Shown: positions 41,631-52,300 of the stretch, in pieces | Numbering within the stretch: the stretch's first letter is position 1 | Layout of the letters: every line of letters begins with the position of its first letter | Origin: Thereva unica | Lineage: Eukaryota > Arthropoda > Insecta > Diptera > Therevidae | Length of the DNA stretch: 64,000 nucleotides | Reading direction: 5' to 3' | NCBI GenBank assembly: GCA_949987705.1 | Contig: OX465281.1 | Location: forward strand, 200,061,112-200,125,111 | Translations under genes and position numbers: made by a program | Notes under the pieces: model-generated | Told to the model about the DNA's origin: nothing | Databases searched by the model: none | The model's input: only the letters and a program-made list of their open reading frames with translations

Positions 41631-41987
41631 TTAGGCAAATTTCCATCTGATTTTGCTACTGTTCTAATGAAAGGAAGCGTAAACTTCATAGCCTCTGATA
41701 AATAATGCTATTTTCTTTAGTTCTGCCACAAAGTTTAAATTAAATTCTTGATCACTTATATTAGTTAGCGCCTCGGTCGCAGTGAAAAAAGCAGCTGAGC
41801 GACTGGGAGACTAGCATGTCAAGTCTCCTAGTAACTGGTTGTTCATTTGCCGAATATACGAGACTGGAGTATCCCCGTATGAGTGCCGCCGCCGGTTGAT
41901 TAGGTCTCGTAATGGCCGAGTATTGCAGTCGCTCCGAAATTTGAGTATCCCCGTGTGAGTAGTTCCTTAGAGTTGAATAAGACCTTT

Positions 41988-43387
41988 GGGGCCGTCCATA
42001 AATTACGTGAGGCGTTTAGGGGGGGGAGGGGGTCCAGAAGAATCTCATTCAATCTCACGTGGGGGAGAGGGGGGCTCGGCAAATATGATGTAATTTTTTT
42101 TCTCAAGAAAAAGTGAAAAATTTCTGGAAAACTGGGTTAAATTAAGTAAAAAATGTTTCTCCACTAAAGACCCCCATTAACTTACAGACCGCCGGCACAC
42201 CAGGTCGGCAGACACGGCCTAATGAAAGCCACACAATACTCAGTCTAACTGAGGGATGGGGACTTCAGATATCCGCCTGACATGCCGTTACATGCAGGTG
42301 ACGTCATGATTCGCTACAGACACACAGGCGAAGACGACAGTTTAGCATATCAGGTTGTTAATTCAAGTGCAAAAATGTCCATGGCCTCAATAAAAACTTT
42401 ACAGGCACAAACAAATTGGTGACTAGAAACCCTTTAAAATACACGGACCACCTTATTTGCTGACAATGCGGAGAAATTAAATGTATTGCCTCCGCACCAA
42501 TATGTTTGTACCTTAAGGCAGCTCCAGTCTTCGCGAACGTTCGCGCGAATACAAGTGTGGATGGTTTTCGCGCCTAGGTTGCGCCTTACTTTCAGGTTCT
42601 ACTGGATAAATTCACGGCTTGAGACAGAATAGAAGTCCTGGGATGGTAATACCTAAGTTGTTTCAGTCGACCTCTTCATACAAATATTCGAATGTTACAA
42701 CAAATTTTGTATGAAGAAGTTGATTGAAACTACTTACGTGCTACAACCCGAGATCTTCAGGCACAAACTGACTATAAACCCATCCGGTTGGCGACTGCAG
42801 ACCCCATTCTGTTGGCGGCCGGAGGGGTGTGTGGTGGCTTCAAGGCGAAAACTTTCAGGCCACGGCCTGCCGTCGACCTGTGTGTGAAAGGGGGCCGTAA
42901 GAAATGGCCAAATCCTACACAAAAAATGTATGCGAACGCCAGAAAGTACCATAGTAGCCCCTCGATTGTTTAGCCGCCACCGGTCAGCCAAACGCGCGAG
43001 TTGATGAATACTGCGGCGTGCGATCCAAGTAACATTAACCCGCCATTAAGCCATTCGAATATAGAACCGCAGGAAGGGTCATCGCCGAATTTTAGCGTAA
43101 TGAAATTCTCGTGATTATGAGTGCTCACGTTTGGATAGTTGTGTGTCCACTACAAGCGAGTGGAATAGAGAAGGGCAAGTAGGAGTTTGAATTGTTATCT
43201 ATAATTAAAGCCTGTGGCTACGCCGGAAATACGCAGTTTTAGTGTTAAATACTAGAGATTTTTTTAAAATCTGAAAATATCAAGTGAGATTAGGGGGAGG
43301 GGTGCGGGGTCGAGCCAAATCTCACGAAATCTCACCAAGAGGAGAGGGGGGGTCTAAAAATCGCCTCGAGTAATTTATGGACGACCC
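41988..43387. mobile_element. Element with GGGGCCGTCCATAAATTACG ends
   Basis: The left end GGGGCCGTCCATAAATTACG and the right end TAATTTATGGACGACCC are inverted; TTT flanks both sides (41985-41987 and 43388-43390). Each end is followed by a G-rich run and a TCTCACG motif. The 1.4-kb interior shows no coding domain. The right part recurs at 33110-33565. Confidence 0.55.
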
Positions 43388-43390
43388 TTT

Positions 43391-44094
43391 CCTGTCGCTC
43401 TAATAGGTACGTCTTTTGCGAGTGGGAAAAAAGCCTTCACAAATTGGAAAAAGCTGCAAAAAGAATGGGAATACTCATCAACGTGAATGCTAAAATGAGA
43501 AGATGTACTTTTCGCAAGATCTTTCTTAACATGAATGCCAATTCCACTATGAATAGACGAATATTGTGAATTAGGGTGAAACCTGACAAGTGATATTGAG
43601 TTAAGTCAGAATTAGGTGAAATTTGGGGTTCACCTAGTGCGATAATAAGGAACTGGTGAAGGTGGCAAACTATAGAAAAGAAATAAAGCTCATGAATGTT
43701 TCAAAAATTGGCGGGAAATTTACTTGTGCGTGGTTAAAAACCTTAGTAACAACTGAGTGGGCTTTCATCACAGCTACCGGGAAGTTGCTCCTAACGAGTG
43801 CTATGCATTGGCCATTCATACACGAGGGATCATGGTTCCGGAGCAAAAGCTTGTTTTGGGCAAGGGAGGCGTGCGCAGATGTGATAAGTGAAGAGTTTCC
43901 TGCTTCGGCGGAGACTTTTGTGCTCCTGCTTTTGACCTGCGAACACGGAAAGCACGCACTCACACAAATAAGGTATTATTACGTTGCCATGGTATTAACA
44001 ATAATAAACTTTCAAACAGTCCAAAATCAACGCAATAAACGCACTATTTTCAACCATAATAATTTTACTATTTTCATTATGATAACTAATTATT
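43391..44094. other. Unassigned stretch with a 192-codon open frame
   Basis: An open frame at 43656-44234 has no recognisable domain and runs into the palindrome arm, so it is not called. About 55 bp at 43806-43860 (CATTCATACACGAGGGATCA) recur inverted at 48692-48748, outside the other arm of the large palindrome. Confidence 0.3.
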
Positions 44095-45225
44095 ATGCCG
44101 ATTTATACTACACCTTATTTTATTTGGGATTTGGGGATAAACTCATTTTACGTATAAACGGTACGCCATACAAAATTGTGAGCTTTACCCACACAAACTT
44201 AATAGAATATGTATACAACGACTGTTTATTTTAAAATTTTACGTAAACGTCAAAATTAATTTTTGAGTATTTGAAAAAGTCTTTTGAGATGCCTTATTTA
44301 GTGTAAAGGGTTTTATATTCTTTCTAAATACAATTTATTTGCAATAAAGAGCTCAGCTCATTTGTGCAGTTTTTAAATGTGCGGTTCCGGTTCGAAATAA
44401 GTTGCTATGCACCCAAAGAACAATGGTTGTTTATGGCAAAGGGTAGCATCATGTGCAGAGAATTTTACCGGAATGTGTATTATTTAGACGTGCCGCCCTT
44501 TTATTTTATGCTTTTTTCAGGTCATAGGTGCTTAACAATTTAGGGTAAAAATTCCACTGCTCCTCCGCACAACTTTTTTTAGGACTACATATAATCGAAT
44601 TTCACTGCAAGTAACTTTCGCAGATATTAGTTGCTGCTGCTATTTTTACGATAATATAAATAATGTAAATTAACATATAGTTAATTAAGGTAACATTAGC
44701 TATATTGTCACCAACAACTAAAACTATCTTCAATGAGTGATTTCATTTAATCATTCATACATATCTTAAGTATTTGCCATTGGAGCCCCGGTTTACAAAA
44801 CAATTCTTACTTTGTTTGTAAACAACTTCACACAATCACATTTTTTTAAGTTTGAATGTGTGAGAACATCATCATCCATCGAATAACCTCACTTATTTCT
44901 GAAAAATATGAAAACTTCGCATAAAACTACTTTCGCATAACCTCACTTATTTTTGAATTATATGCAAACTGCACCGGCCATAAAATTCAGTTGGAGCTCA
45001 CAAGGGAAATATGCGAAGTGCGCAAGATCAAATATTCACCCATAACCTCACTAATTTTTGAATTGCATGGAAACTTCGCAAAATTCACCCGCCAAAAAAT
45101 TCAGTTTTGCCTAACAACGGAAATATGCAAAGTGCGCAAGACGAAATATGCACCCACACAAACCCAATTCGAGGAAAACCGCAATGCGCATGCCCCAATC
45201 CCAAATTATGCCTGAATATACGACC

Positions 45226-45637
45226 CTGTTTAGATGTTGCGCTTTGTCGCGCGCTTTGAGGCGCCTCAAAGCGCACATTTGTTTAGACGATTCGCTTTGA
45301 GCCCAGTCGCTTCCTTTACAGCTGGAACAAATGGAATAAAAACAATTTGCATAATTTGCTATCTACGAAGTATTGGCGTGTTTTTATAAAGTGTGATAAC
45401 AATTTTTGCGATATCCAGAGTATTTCCGTTTTTTAAAATAAGAAAAGTGATATGGTGTTTTTGTAAATTATCAAATAAAATATGCAAAAAGGTTTCTCGC
45501 ACGTGTTTTCACTTAGAAGGCTGAAACGAAAGTAAAATGGAACACGAAGATGGAACAAAATGAAATTAAAACGCCAAAAAAGCGCAAGTGAATCCCTTTC
45601 TGATCAAGACTCACTTCCCACCGCCCCGAAACAATTA
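45226..45637 (-). mobile_element. MITE GACCCTGTTTAGA, truncated copy in the palindrome loop
   Basis: Starts GACCCTGTTTAGATGTTGCG and matches the reverse complement of the intact copy at 47502-47974. It stops near 45637 before reaching the other end. The flanks rejoin into the loop sequence seen again, uninterrupted, near 48092-48160. Confidence 0.65.
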
Positions 45638-46012
45638 ACAAAATACGATAAAGATAATCCGGAATAAATGAGCTTTTACGGTGGAGGGGGTAAATTTTTC
45701 TGTTCCCGATCAATTTGGGATTGGGGCATGCGCACTGCGGTTTTCCTCGAATTGGGTTTGTGTGCGTGCAAATTTTGTCTTGCGCACTTCACATATTTCC
45801 GTTGTTAGGCAAAACTGAATTTTTTGGCGGGTGAATTTTGCGAAGTTTCCATGCAATTCAAAAATTAGTGAGGTTATGGGTGAATATTTGATCTTGCGCA
45901 CTTCTCATATTTCCCTTGTGAGCTCCAACTGAATTTCATGGCGGGTGAAGTTTGAATACAATTCAAAAATAAGTGAGGTTATGCGAAATTAGTTTTATGC
46001 GAAGTTTGCATA

Positions 46013-46395
46013 GGCCCTTTTTAGACGGGCGGACACCGAACAGACAAAACTTAACTGTAATCGCAAATTCTTCTTTGAAGCCCGGTGGAGTGTCGGCTGG
46101 GCATTTACACGGGCGGACACCAACGAACGGACAAAATGGCAAAAATGATTGGGTTTTGTTGTTGCTTTTATAAAAACTTCATGGCTTGCTGTTCTTGCTT
46201 TTTGAAATTTGCTTTTGCCCTCTCATCCTAGCAACAACAACAACGCAGGAACTGTCAAATTGTCCGTTCACAGTTCGCTGAAAGTGTCCATGAAAATTGT
46301 CTGCCCTCCCCATCGTCCTCTCTCACCCTCTTCCCTATACACCCAGTTCGTTCGTTCGTTTTGTCTGTTCGGTGTCCGCCCGTCTAAAAGGGGGC
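46013..46395 (+). mobile_element. 383-bp MITE GGCCCTTTTTAGACGGGCGG, copy 1, TSD ATA
   Basis: Ends GGCCCTTTTTAGACGGGCGG and CCGCCCGTCTAAAAGGGGGC. ATA lies at 46010-46012 and 46396-46398. The other palindrome arm (about 44905) keeps the empty site with a single ATA. Confidence 0.9.
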
Positions 46396-47230
46396 ATATT
46401 TTTCAGAAATAAGTGAGGTTATTCGATGGATGATGATGTTCTCACACATTCAAACTTAAAAAAATGTGATTGTGTGAAGTTGTTTACAAACAAAGTAAGA
46501 ATTGTTTTGTAAACCGGGGCTCCAATGGCAAACACTTATGATATGTATGAATTATTAAATGAAATCACTCATTGAAGATAGTTTTAGTTTTTGGTAGCAT
46601 TATAACTAATGTTACCTCAATTAACTATATGTAAATAAACAGTAGTTTTACTATCATTAAAATTAGCAGCAGTAAGAGATATCTGAAAAAGGTAGATACT
46701 TGCACTTTCACCACTTTATTTATAAGTGGTGACCGTGGCAGATTTAAAATTCGAAACCTTTACGCGGTGGATTAGTCACAATCACGCTTTACCACAAGAA
46801 AAAAAAACGGTGTGATTATTCGATTATTATGCACTAATGACCTGAAAAAAGCATAACATAAAAGGATGGCATGTCTACATCCCCGCATAAATCTCTGAAC
46901 ATTATCATGAACAACCACTATTTTAAACTGAATCCGCACATTTTAAAACTGCACAAAACAGCTCTTTTTTCAATTTCACTACAAATAAATTGTATTTATA
47001 ACCTTTTTCCTTAAAAATCTGGCGATCTAAAAGTAATTTTTCATATCCAAAAATTAATTTTGACGTTTGCATAATATTTTAAAATAAACAGTTTTAGTAT
47101 ACATATTCCATTAAGTTTGTGTGGGTAAAGCTCACAATTTTGTATGGCATACCGTTTATACGTAAAATGAGTTTATCCCTAAATCCCAAATAAAATAAGG
47201 TCTAGTATAAATCGGCATATTGATCGGGAA

Positions 47231-48089
47231 GGCCCTTTTTAGACGGGCGGACACCGAACAGACAAAACTTAACTGTAATCGCAAATTCTCCTTTGAAGCC
47301 CGGTGGAGTGTCGGCTGGGCATTTACACGGGCGGACACCAACGAACGGACAAAATGCCAAAAATGATTGGGTTTTGTTGCTGCTTTTATAAAAACTTCAT
47401 GGCTTGCTGTTCTTGCTTTTTGAAATTTGCTTTTGCCCTCTCATCCTAGCAACAACAACAACGCAGGAACTGTCAAATTCTCCGTTCACAGTTCGCTGAA
47501 AGACCCTGTTTAGACGGTGCGCTTCAGCGCAAGTGCCTCACGAAATTTGTGGGCGCGGGGAGGTTTCGGGGCGGTGGGAAGTGAGTCTTGATCAGAAAGG
47601 GATTCACTTGCGCTTTTTTGGCGTTTTAATTTCATTTTGTTCCATCTTCGTGTTCCATTTCACTTTCGTTTCAGCCTTCTAAGTGAAAACACGTGCGAGA
47701 AAACTTTTAAGAAACGTTATTTTGGCAACTTACAAAAACACCATATCACTTTTCTTATTTTAAAAAACGGAAATACTCTGGATATCGCAAAAATTGTTAT
47801 CACACTTTATAAAAACACGCCAATACTTCGTAGATAGCAAATTATGCAAATTGTTTTTATTCCATTTGTTCCAGCTGTAAAGGAAGAGACTGGGCTCAAA
47901 GCGAATCGTCTAAACAAATGTGCGCTTTGAGGCGACTCAAAGCGCGCGACAAAGCGCAACATCTAAACAGGGTCAAAGTGTCCATGAAAATTGTCTGCCC
48001 TCCCCATCGTCCTCTCTCACCCTCTTCCCTATACACCCAGTTCGTTCGTTCGTTTTGTCTGTTCGGTGTCCGCCCGTCTAAAAGGGGGC
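47231..48089 (+). mobile_element. 383-bp MITE GGCCCTTTTTAGACGGGCGG, copy 2, TSD GAA, interrupted
   Basis: GAA lies at 47228-47230 and 48090-48092. Subtracting the nested element (473 bp) and its 3-bp duplication leaves exactly 383 bp, the length of copies 1 and 3. The empty site with one GAA is present in the palindrome loop (about 45702-45709, other strand). Confidence 0.9.
47502..47974 (+). mobile_element. 473-bp MITE GACCCTGTTTAGACGG, TSD AAA, nested
   Basis: Ends GACCCTGTTTAGACGGTGCG and CGCAACATCTAAACAGGGTC. AAA lies at 47499-47501 and 47975-47977. The empty site (GCTGAAAGTGTCC) is seen in the other two copies of the host MITE. The first 14 bases resemble those of the host family. Confidence 0.9.
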
Positions 48090-48160
48090 GAACAGAAAAA
48101 TTTACCCCCTCCACCATAAAAGCTCATTTATTCCGGATTATCTTTACCGTATATTCAGGC

Positions 48161-48543
48161 GGCCCTTTTTAGACGGGCGGACACCGAACAGACAAAACTT
48201 AACTGTAATCGCAAATTCTCCTTTGAAGCCCGGTGGAGTGTCGGCTGGGCATTTACACGGGCGGACACCAACGAACGGACAAAATGCCAAAAATGATTGG
48301 GTTTTGTTGTTGCTTTTATAAAAACTTCATGGCTTGCTGTTCTTGCTTTTTGAAATTTGCTTTTGCCCTCTCATCCTAGCAACAACAACAACGCAGGAAC
48401 TGTCAAATTGTCCGTTCACAGTTCGCTGAAAGTGTCCATGAAAATTGTCTGCCCTCCCCATCGTCCTCTCTCACCCTCTTCCCTATACACCCAGTTCGTT
48501 CGTTCGTTTTGTCTGTTCGGTGTCCGCCCGTCTAAAAGGGGGC
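48161..48543 (+). mobile_element. 383-bp MITE GGCCCTTTTTAGACGGGCGG, copy 3
   Basis: Same length as, and nearly identical to, copy 1. The flanks differ (GGC on the left, ATA on the right), so this copy either lost its duplication or arose by recombination between copies. From 48544 to 49026 ordinary intergenic or intron sequence follows without a recognised feature. Confidence 0.85.
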
Positions 48544-49096
48544 ATATTGATTATAAGTAAATGAACTGATTTAAATAAGCAGCCGACCAGAATCAAAAAT
48601 TTGACATCTCACTAATACAAATAATCATTGCGTAGCAACACAAAGGCTGCTTCCTTTGCTATTGATTCGTGTATTTTCAGGAAACTTGCAGCAAAGCTTT
48701 TGGTTCCAGAACCATGATCCCTCGTGTATGAATGACCATTGAATCTCACATCCTGTCATCCGCTCCATAAAGGCTAAGATGTCGATGTGGCGAGCTAATG
48801 GCCGTCCGCCAATAGTTTTGCGTTGACAGTTGAGTGGTGGTTGGTGACCTTCACTTGACTAACTTAGTATTAAAAATTCAAATAAAAATACGAATATTTT
48901 GTACTACGGCCTTAAGAGAATTTTATTGCTTTGCCTTAACATGATTTCAAGCTGAAAACCTTATGTTTATTATTTTATATTTTATTCTTGAAATTTATGA
49001 GTAATATTTAACATTTATTTTTTTAGATTGTTGACTCCTGGATAAATTATATCAACATTTACAAAAAGAAAGATCTAATCTTTGTTTCATTATAAG

Positions 49097-49302
49097 ATGC
49101 ATCATTCACATAATACACGTCCACCACATATTCGACATCATATACCAGCAGCAATGCATCCACAAAGACCTCCGCCAGTTGGAATGAATGTTGGTCATCA
49201 AATTCGTCCGCCGCAGCAGCATCATATTCCTAATGTGCAACAACCAACTGGTCATCAACAATTAACGCCATATATTCCACCACATCAACGTGATACCAAT
49301 AG
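49097..49302 (+). CDS. stau: Staufen coding exon A: His/Pro-rich start
   Basis: The exon begins at 49027 after TTTTTTAG; ATG 49097 (AAGATGC) opens the frame with MHHSHNTRPPHIRHH. It ends AATAG before GTGAGA (phase 2). The 70 nt before the ATG are 5' UTR, so at least one upstream untranslated exon should exist. Confidence 0.85.
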
Positions 49303-52300
49303 GTGAGATTTGTTGATCCTTTTAAATTAATGTTATAAGAGCTCGTGTAATATTTAAGTAGTAATAATAGCTTTAGCATAACATGCACGTGCCGAAACTA
49401 TTTCGGACTGATGGAAGTGCGATCATAACCTCCTAGCGGTGGCCACTGGTAACTATTCTATGAGAGAGGATAGGCTAATATGATCGAGCAACATGCCTCG
49501 GATACTGGAATAAACGACGAAGATCACGGCAACGAAAAAGGCAAAACGATTTACGAATTTTTTCATGGAATGTTCGAACTCTGTACAGAACTCGAGCTAC
49601 ACAACATCTGGCCGATACCCTGTGAAAGTATAAAGCTGACATTACCGCCATTCAGGAGATGAGATGGACAGGGAATGGTGTTTTGCAAAAACCTGAGTAT
49701 GACGTATATTACAGCTGTCATCGAAACACCATGCTCTCGGAGTAGGTTTTATGGTCAGCAAAAGAATGAAGCCTACCATTATCGGCTTTAAAGCAATAAA
49801 CGAAAGGCTATGCTCCCTTCGTGTGCGAGGTAAATTTAAGAACATCAGCCTCATAAACCTTCACGCACCTACAGAAGAGTCCCCGGATGATGATAAAGAA
49901 GAATTCTTCGAATTAGTTGAACGGGAACTTAATGCCTGCCCCAGGTATGATGTAAAAATCATACTGGTAGATCTGAACGCTAAAGTAGGCCGGCAACCAC
50001 AGCTATGTCGGCAACCACAGCTTGCACGAAAACACTAATGACAATGGACAGCGAGTTGTAGAGATGGCAGCAAGTAAGAACTTGGTCGTTGCAAGTACTA
50101 GATTTGCGCGTAAAGATATCCATAAAGCCATCTGGATATCTCCGGATGGGGCCACTCGCAACCAAATAGATCATGTGTTGATAGACCGCCACCACCTTTC
50201 GGGTCTGATGACGGTACGAACGTACCGAGGTGCCAACTTCGACTCGGATCACTATATTGTTGGTATGGTGCCCCGAGAGCGCATTACAACGCTGAAAAGC
50301 TTTGTATCCGCTGATCAGGCTCGAATCAACACAGCTGCACTACGCAATGAAATGACCAGAAACAGCTACGGTCATGCATTAGAACTCGCCCTAAGTCCTG
50401 GGGATGAGATGCCGGTCGTCGACGAGAACTGGACCCGCCTTAAAAATACTGTCATTAGTTCTGCTGATTCCATCTTAGGCAGAAGTCGTAAAGATCGGAA
50501 CGACTGGTTCGATAATGAATGCAACCTGGCAACTGAGCCGTAAGAATACTGCGTACCGAGCCATGCAGCAGTCTCAGAGAACACGGGCACGTGAAGAGAT
50601 ATATAAAGAGCTCAGAAAAGAAGAAAGAGTCCGTAGTATGACGCAATTCACACCACGTTGCACATACTGCAAGGACAAAGGAGGGAATCTGATCACCGAT
50701 CCTAAAGGCATCTTGGAGCGATGGGAAGAGCACTTTCATGAATTGCTAAATGGCGAGCTAACTGAGGATTCGGAGGCTCCACCAATATTTGATGATAATG
50801 TGCTATGCTGCCGCCACCAAGCATAGAAGAGGTTAGCAGAGCCATCAGCCGGCTCAAAAACAACAAGGCCTCGGGTGCAGACGGCATCGCAGAGCAGGAA
50901 GTGATGCCAGAAGAATGGAAAAAAGGCATCCTCTGCCCGGTACACAAAAAAGGAGATATCACAGCGTGCACAAATTATCGCGGTATAACGTTGTTGAGTA
51001 CCGTGTATAAGATATTCTCCGCTCTCCTACAAAACAGGATCTACAAAACAGGATGGCCCCATACGCCAGAAACATCATAGGTCATTACCAGTGTGGCTTC
51101 AGCCCAGGCAAATCAACGACTGATCAGTTTTTCACCTTTAGGCAGGCTATGGAAAAATATCTAGAGTTTCAAAACTCAATTTAACACCTCTTCATAGACT
51201 TTAAAGCCGCCTATAATAGCTTAGCCAGAGTAAAACTCTACAAAGCCATGGAAGAATTCGGCATTCCCAACAAACTGAAGACTATGTAGGCTGATCAAGG
51301 CCAATGTAACAAGCCAAGTAAATGTATCCGACTTTCCAGATCAATCAACAAATATAATGGACTCCGACAAGGGGACGATCTGGCTTCCCTTTCAACCTGG
51401 CATTGGAGAAAGTGATCCGAGATTCGGGCATGACATCAAGGGGCACAATCCTTCACAAGCCCACCCAATTACTGGCTTATGCAAACGACATTGACATTAT
51501 TGGAAGAACAACAACAGCTGTACAAGGGTAGAACTCTACAAAGCCATGAGAGAATTCGGCATCCCCAACAAACTGACAAGACTATGTAGGCTGACCATGG
51601 TCAATGTGTCAAGCCAAGTAAAGGTATCCGGAACACTGTCCAGATCAATCAACATCTATAATGGACTCCGACAAGGGGACGGTCTGGCCTGCCTCCTTTT
51701 CAACCTGGCGTTGGAGAAAGTGATCCGAGATTCGGGCGTGACATCAAGGGGTACAATCCTCCACAGGTCCACCCAATTACTGGCTTATGCAAACGACATT
51801 GACATTATTGGAAGAACAACAACAGCTGTACACGAAGCTTTCACGTCAGGAAATCTGGGATTGCACCACATTAACGAAAGCAAAACGAAGTACATGGTTT
51901 CTCGTCTACGAGAACACCTTGCCATTGTTCCCACAATCAAAGTAGAAAAACGCGACATAGATGTGTGATATCGCGACATAGATGTGAAGAAAATAAACGT
52001 GTAGGCTCCGGTGGGCGGAACATCTAGCTCGTATGAGTGAAGATGAGCCTGCTCGGAAAGTTCTCTGCGGTAAGATCTATCGGTTACGACAGCGGGGGAG
52101 ACCCAACCTCCGCTGGAAGGATGGCCTAGACCAGGACGCTCAGAGCTTAGGGGTGCCAAACTGGACGGCATCTGCTTAGAATCGGGACCGCTGGAGAGCC
52201 GTTAAAGAAGAAGAAGTTTAACAGTAAACATGAAACCGAACGTATATTGAAATGAATGAAAATGTTCTCTACCTCAAAGTAAGAAATGTGAGTGCAAAAT

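Larger units (their letters stand above)
40105..41967 (+). mobile_element. PIF/Harbinger-like element, internally deleted
   Basis: The ends AGGCACTACTCACACGGGGA and TCCCCGTGTGAGTAGTTCCT are inverted repeats flanked by TA on both sides (40103-40104 and 41968-41969); the adjoining base differs. It keeps the start of a transposase on the plus strand (40273-40480) and an acidic frame on the minus strand (40997-41194), the two-gene layout of Harbinger elements. A MITE (41229-41630) has inserted in it. Confidence 0.65.
44095..47218. repeat. Large inverted repeat, arms of about 1.1 kb
   Basis: The left arm 44095-45207 and right arm 45712-47218 are reverse complements, from ATGCCGATTTATACTA at the outer end to CCCCAATCCCAAATT at the inner end. 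The right arm is longer only because a 383-bp MITE sits in it. The arms differ at scattered positions. The loop holds a truncated MITE (45226-45637) and about 100 bp that recur inverted at 47219-48160. No coding sequence. Confidence 0.8.

Noticed and set aside
43656..44234. 192-codon open frame
   Set aside because: No recognisable domain, runs into the palindrome arm, and composition matches the surrounding repeat DNA. It remains possible but unsupported.
46209..48560. Near-identical 67-84 codon frames at 46209, 47918 and 48357
   Set aside because: They arise from the three copies of the 383-bp MITE and are not a gene family.
49082..49096. Staufen start upstream of ATG 49097
   Set aside because: The codon at 49082 is TTG; the first ATG in frame in the exon is at 49097.
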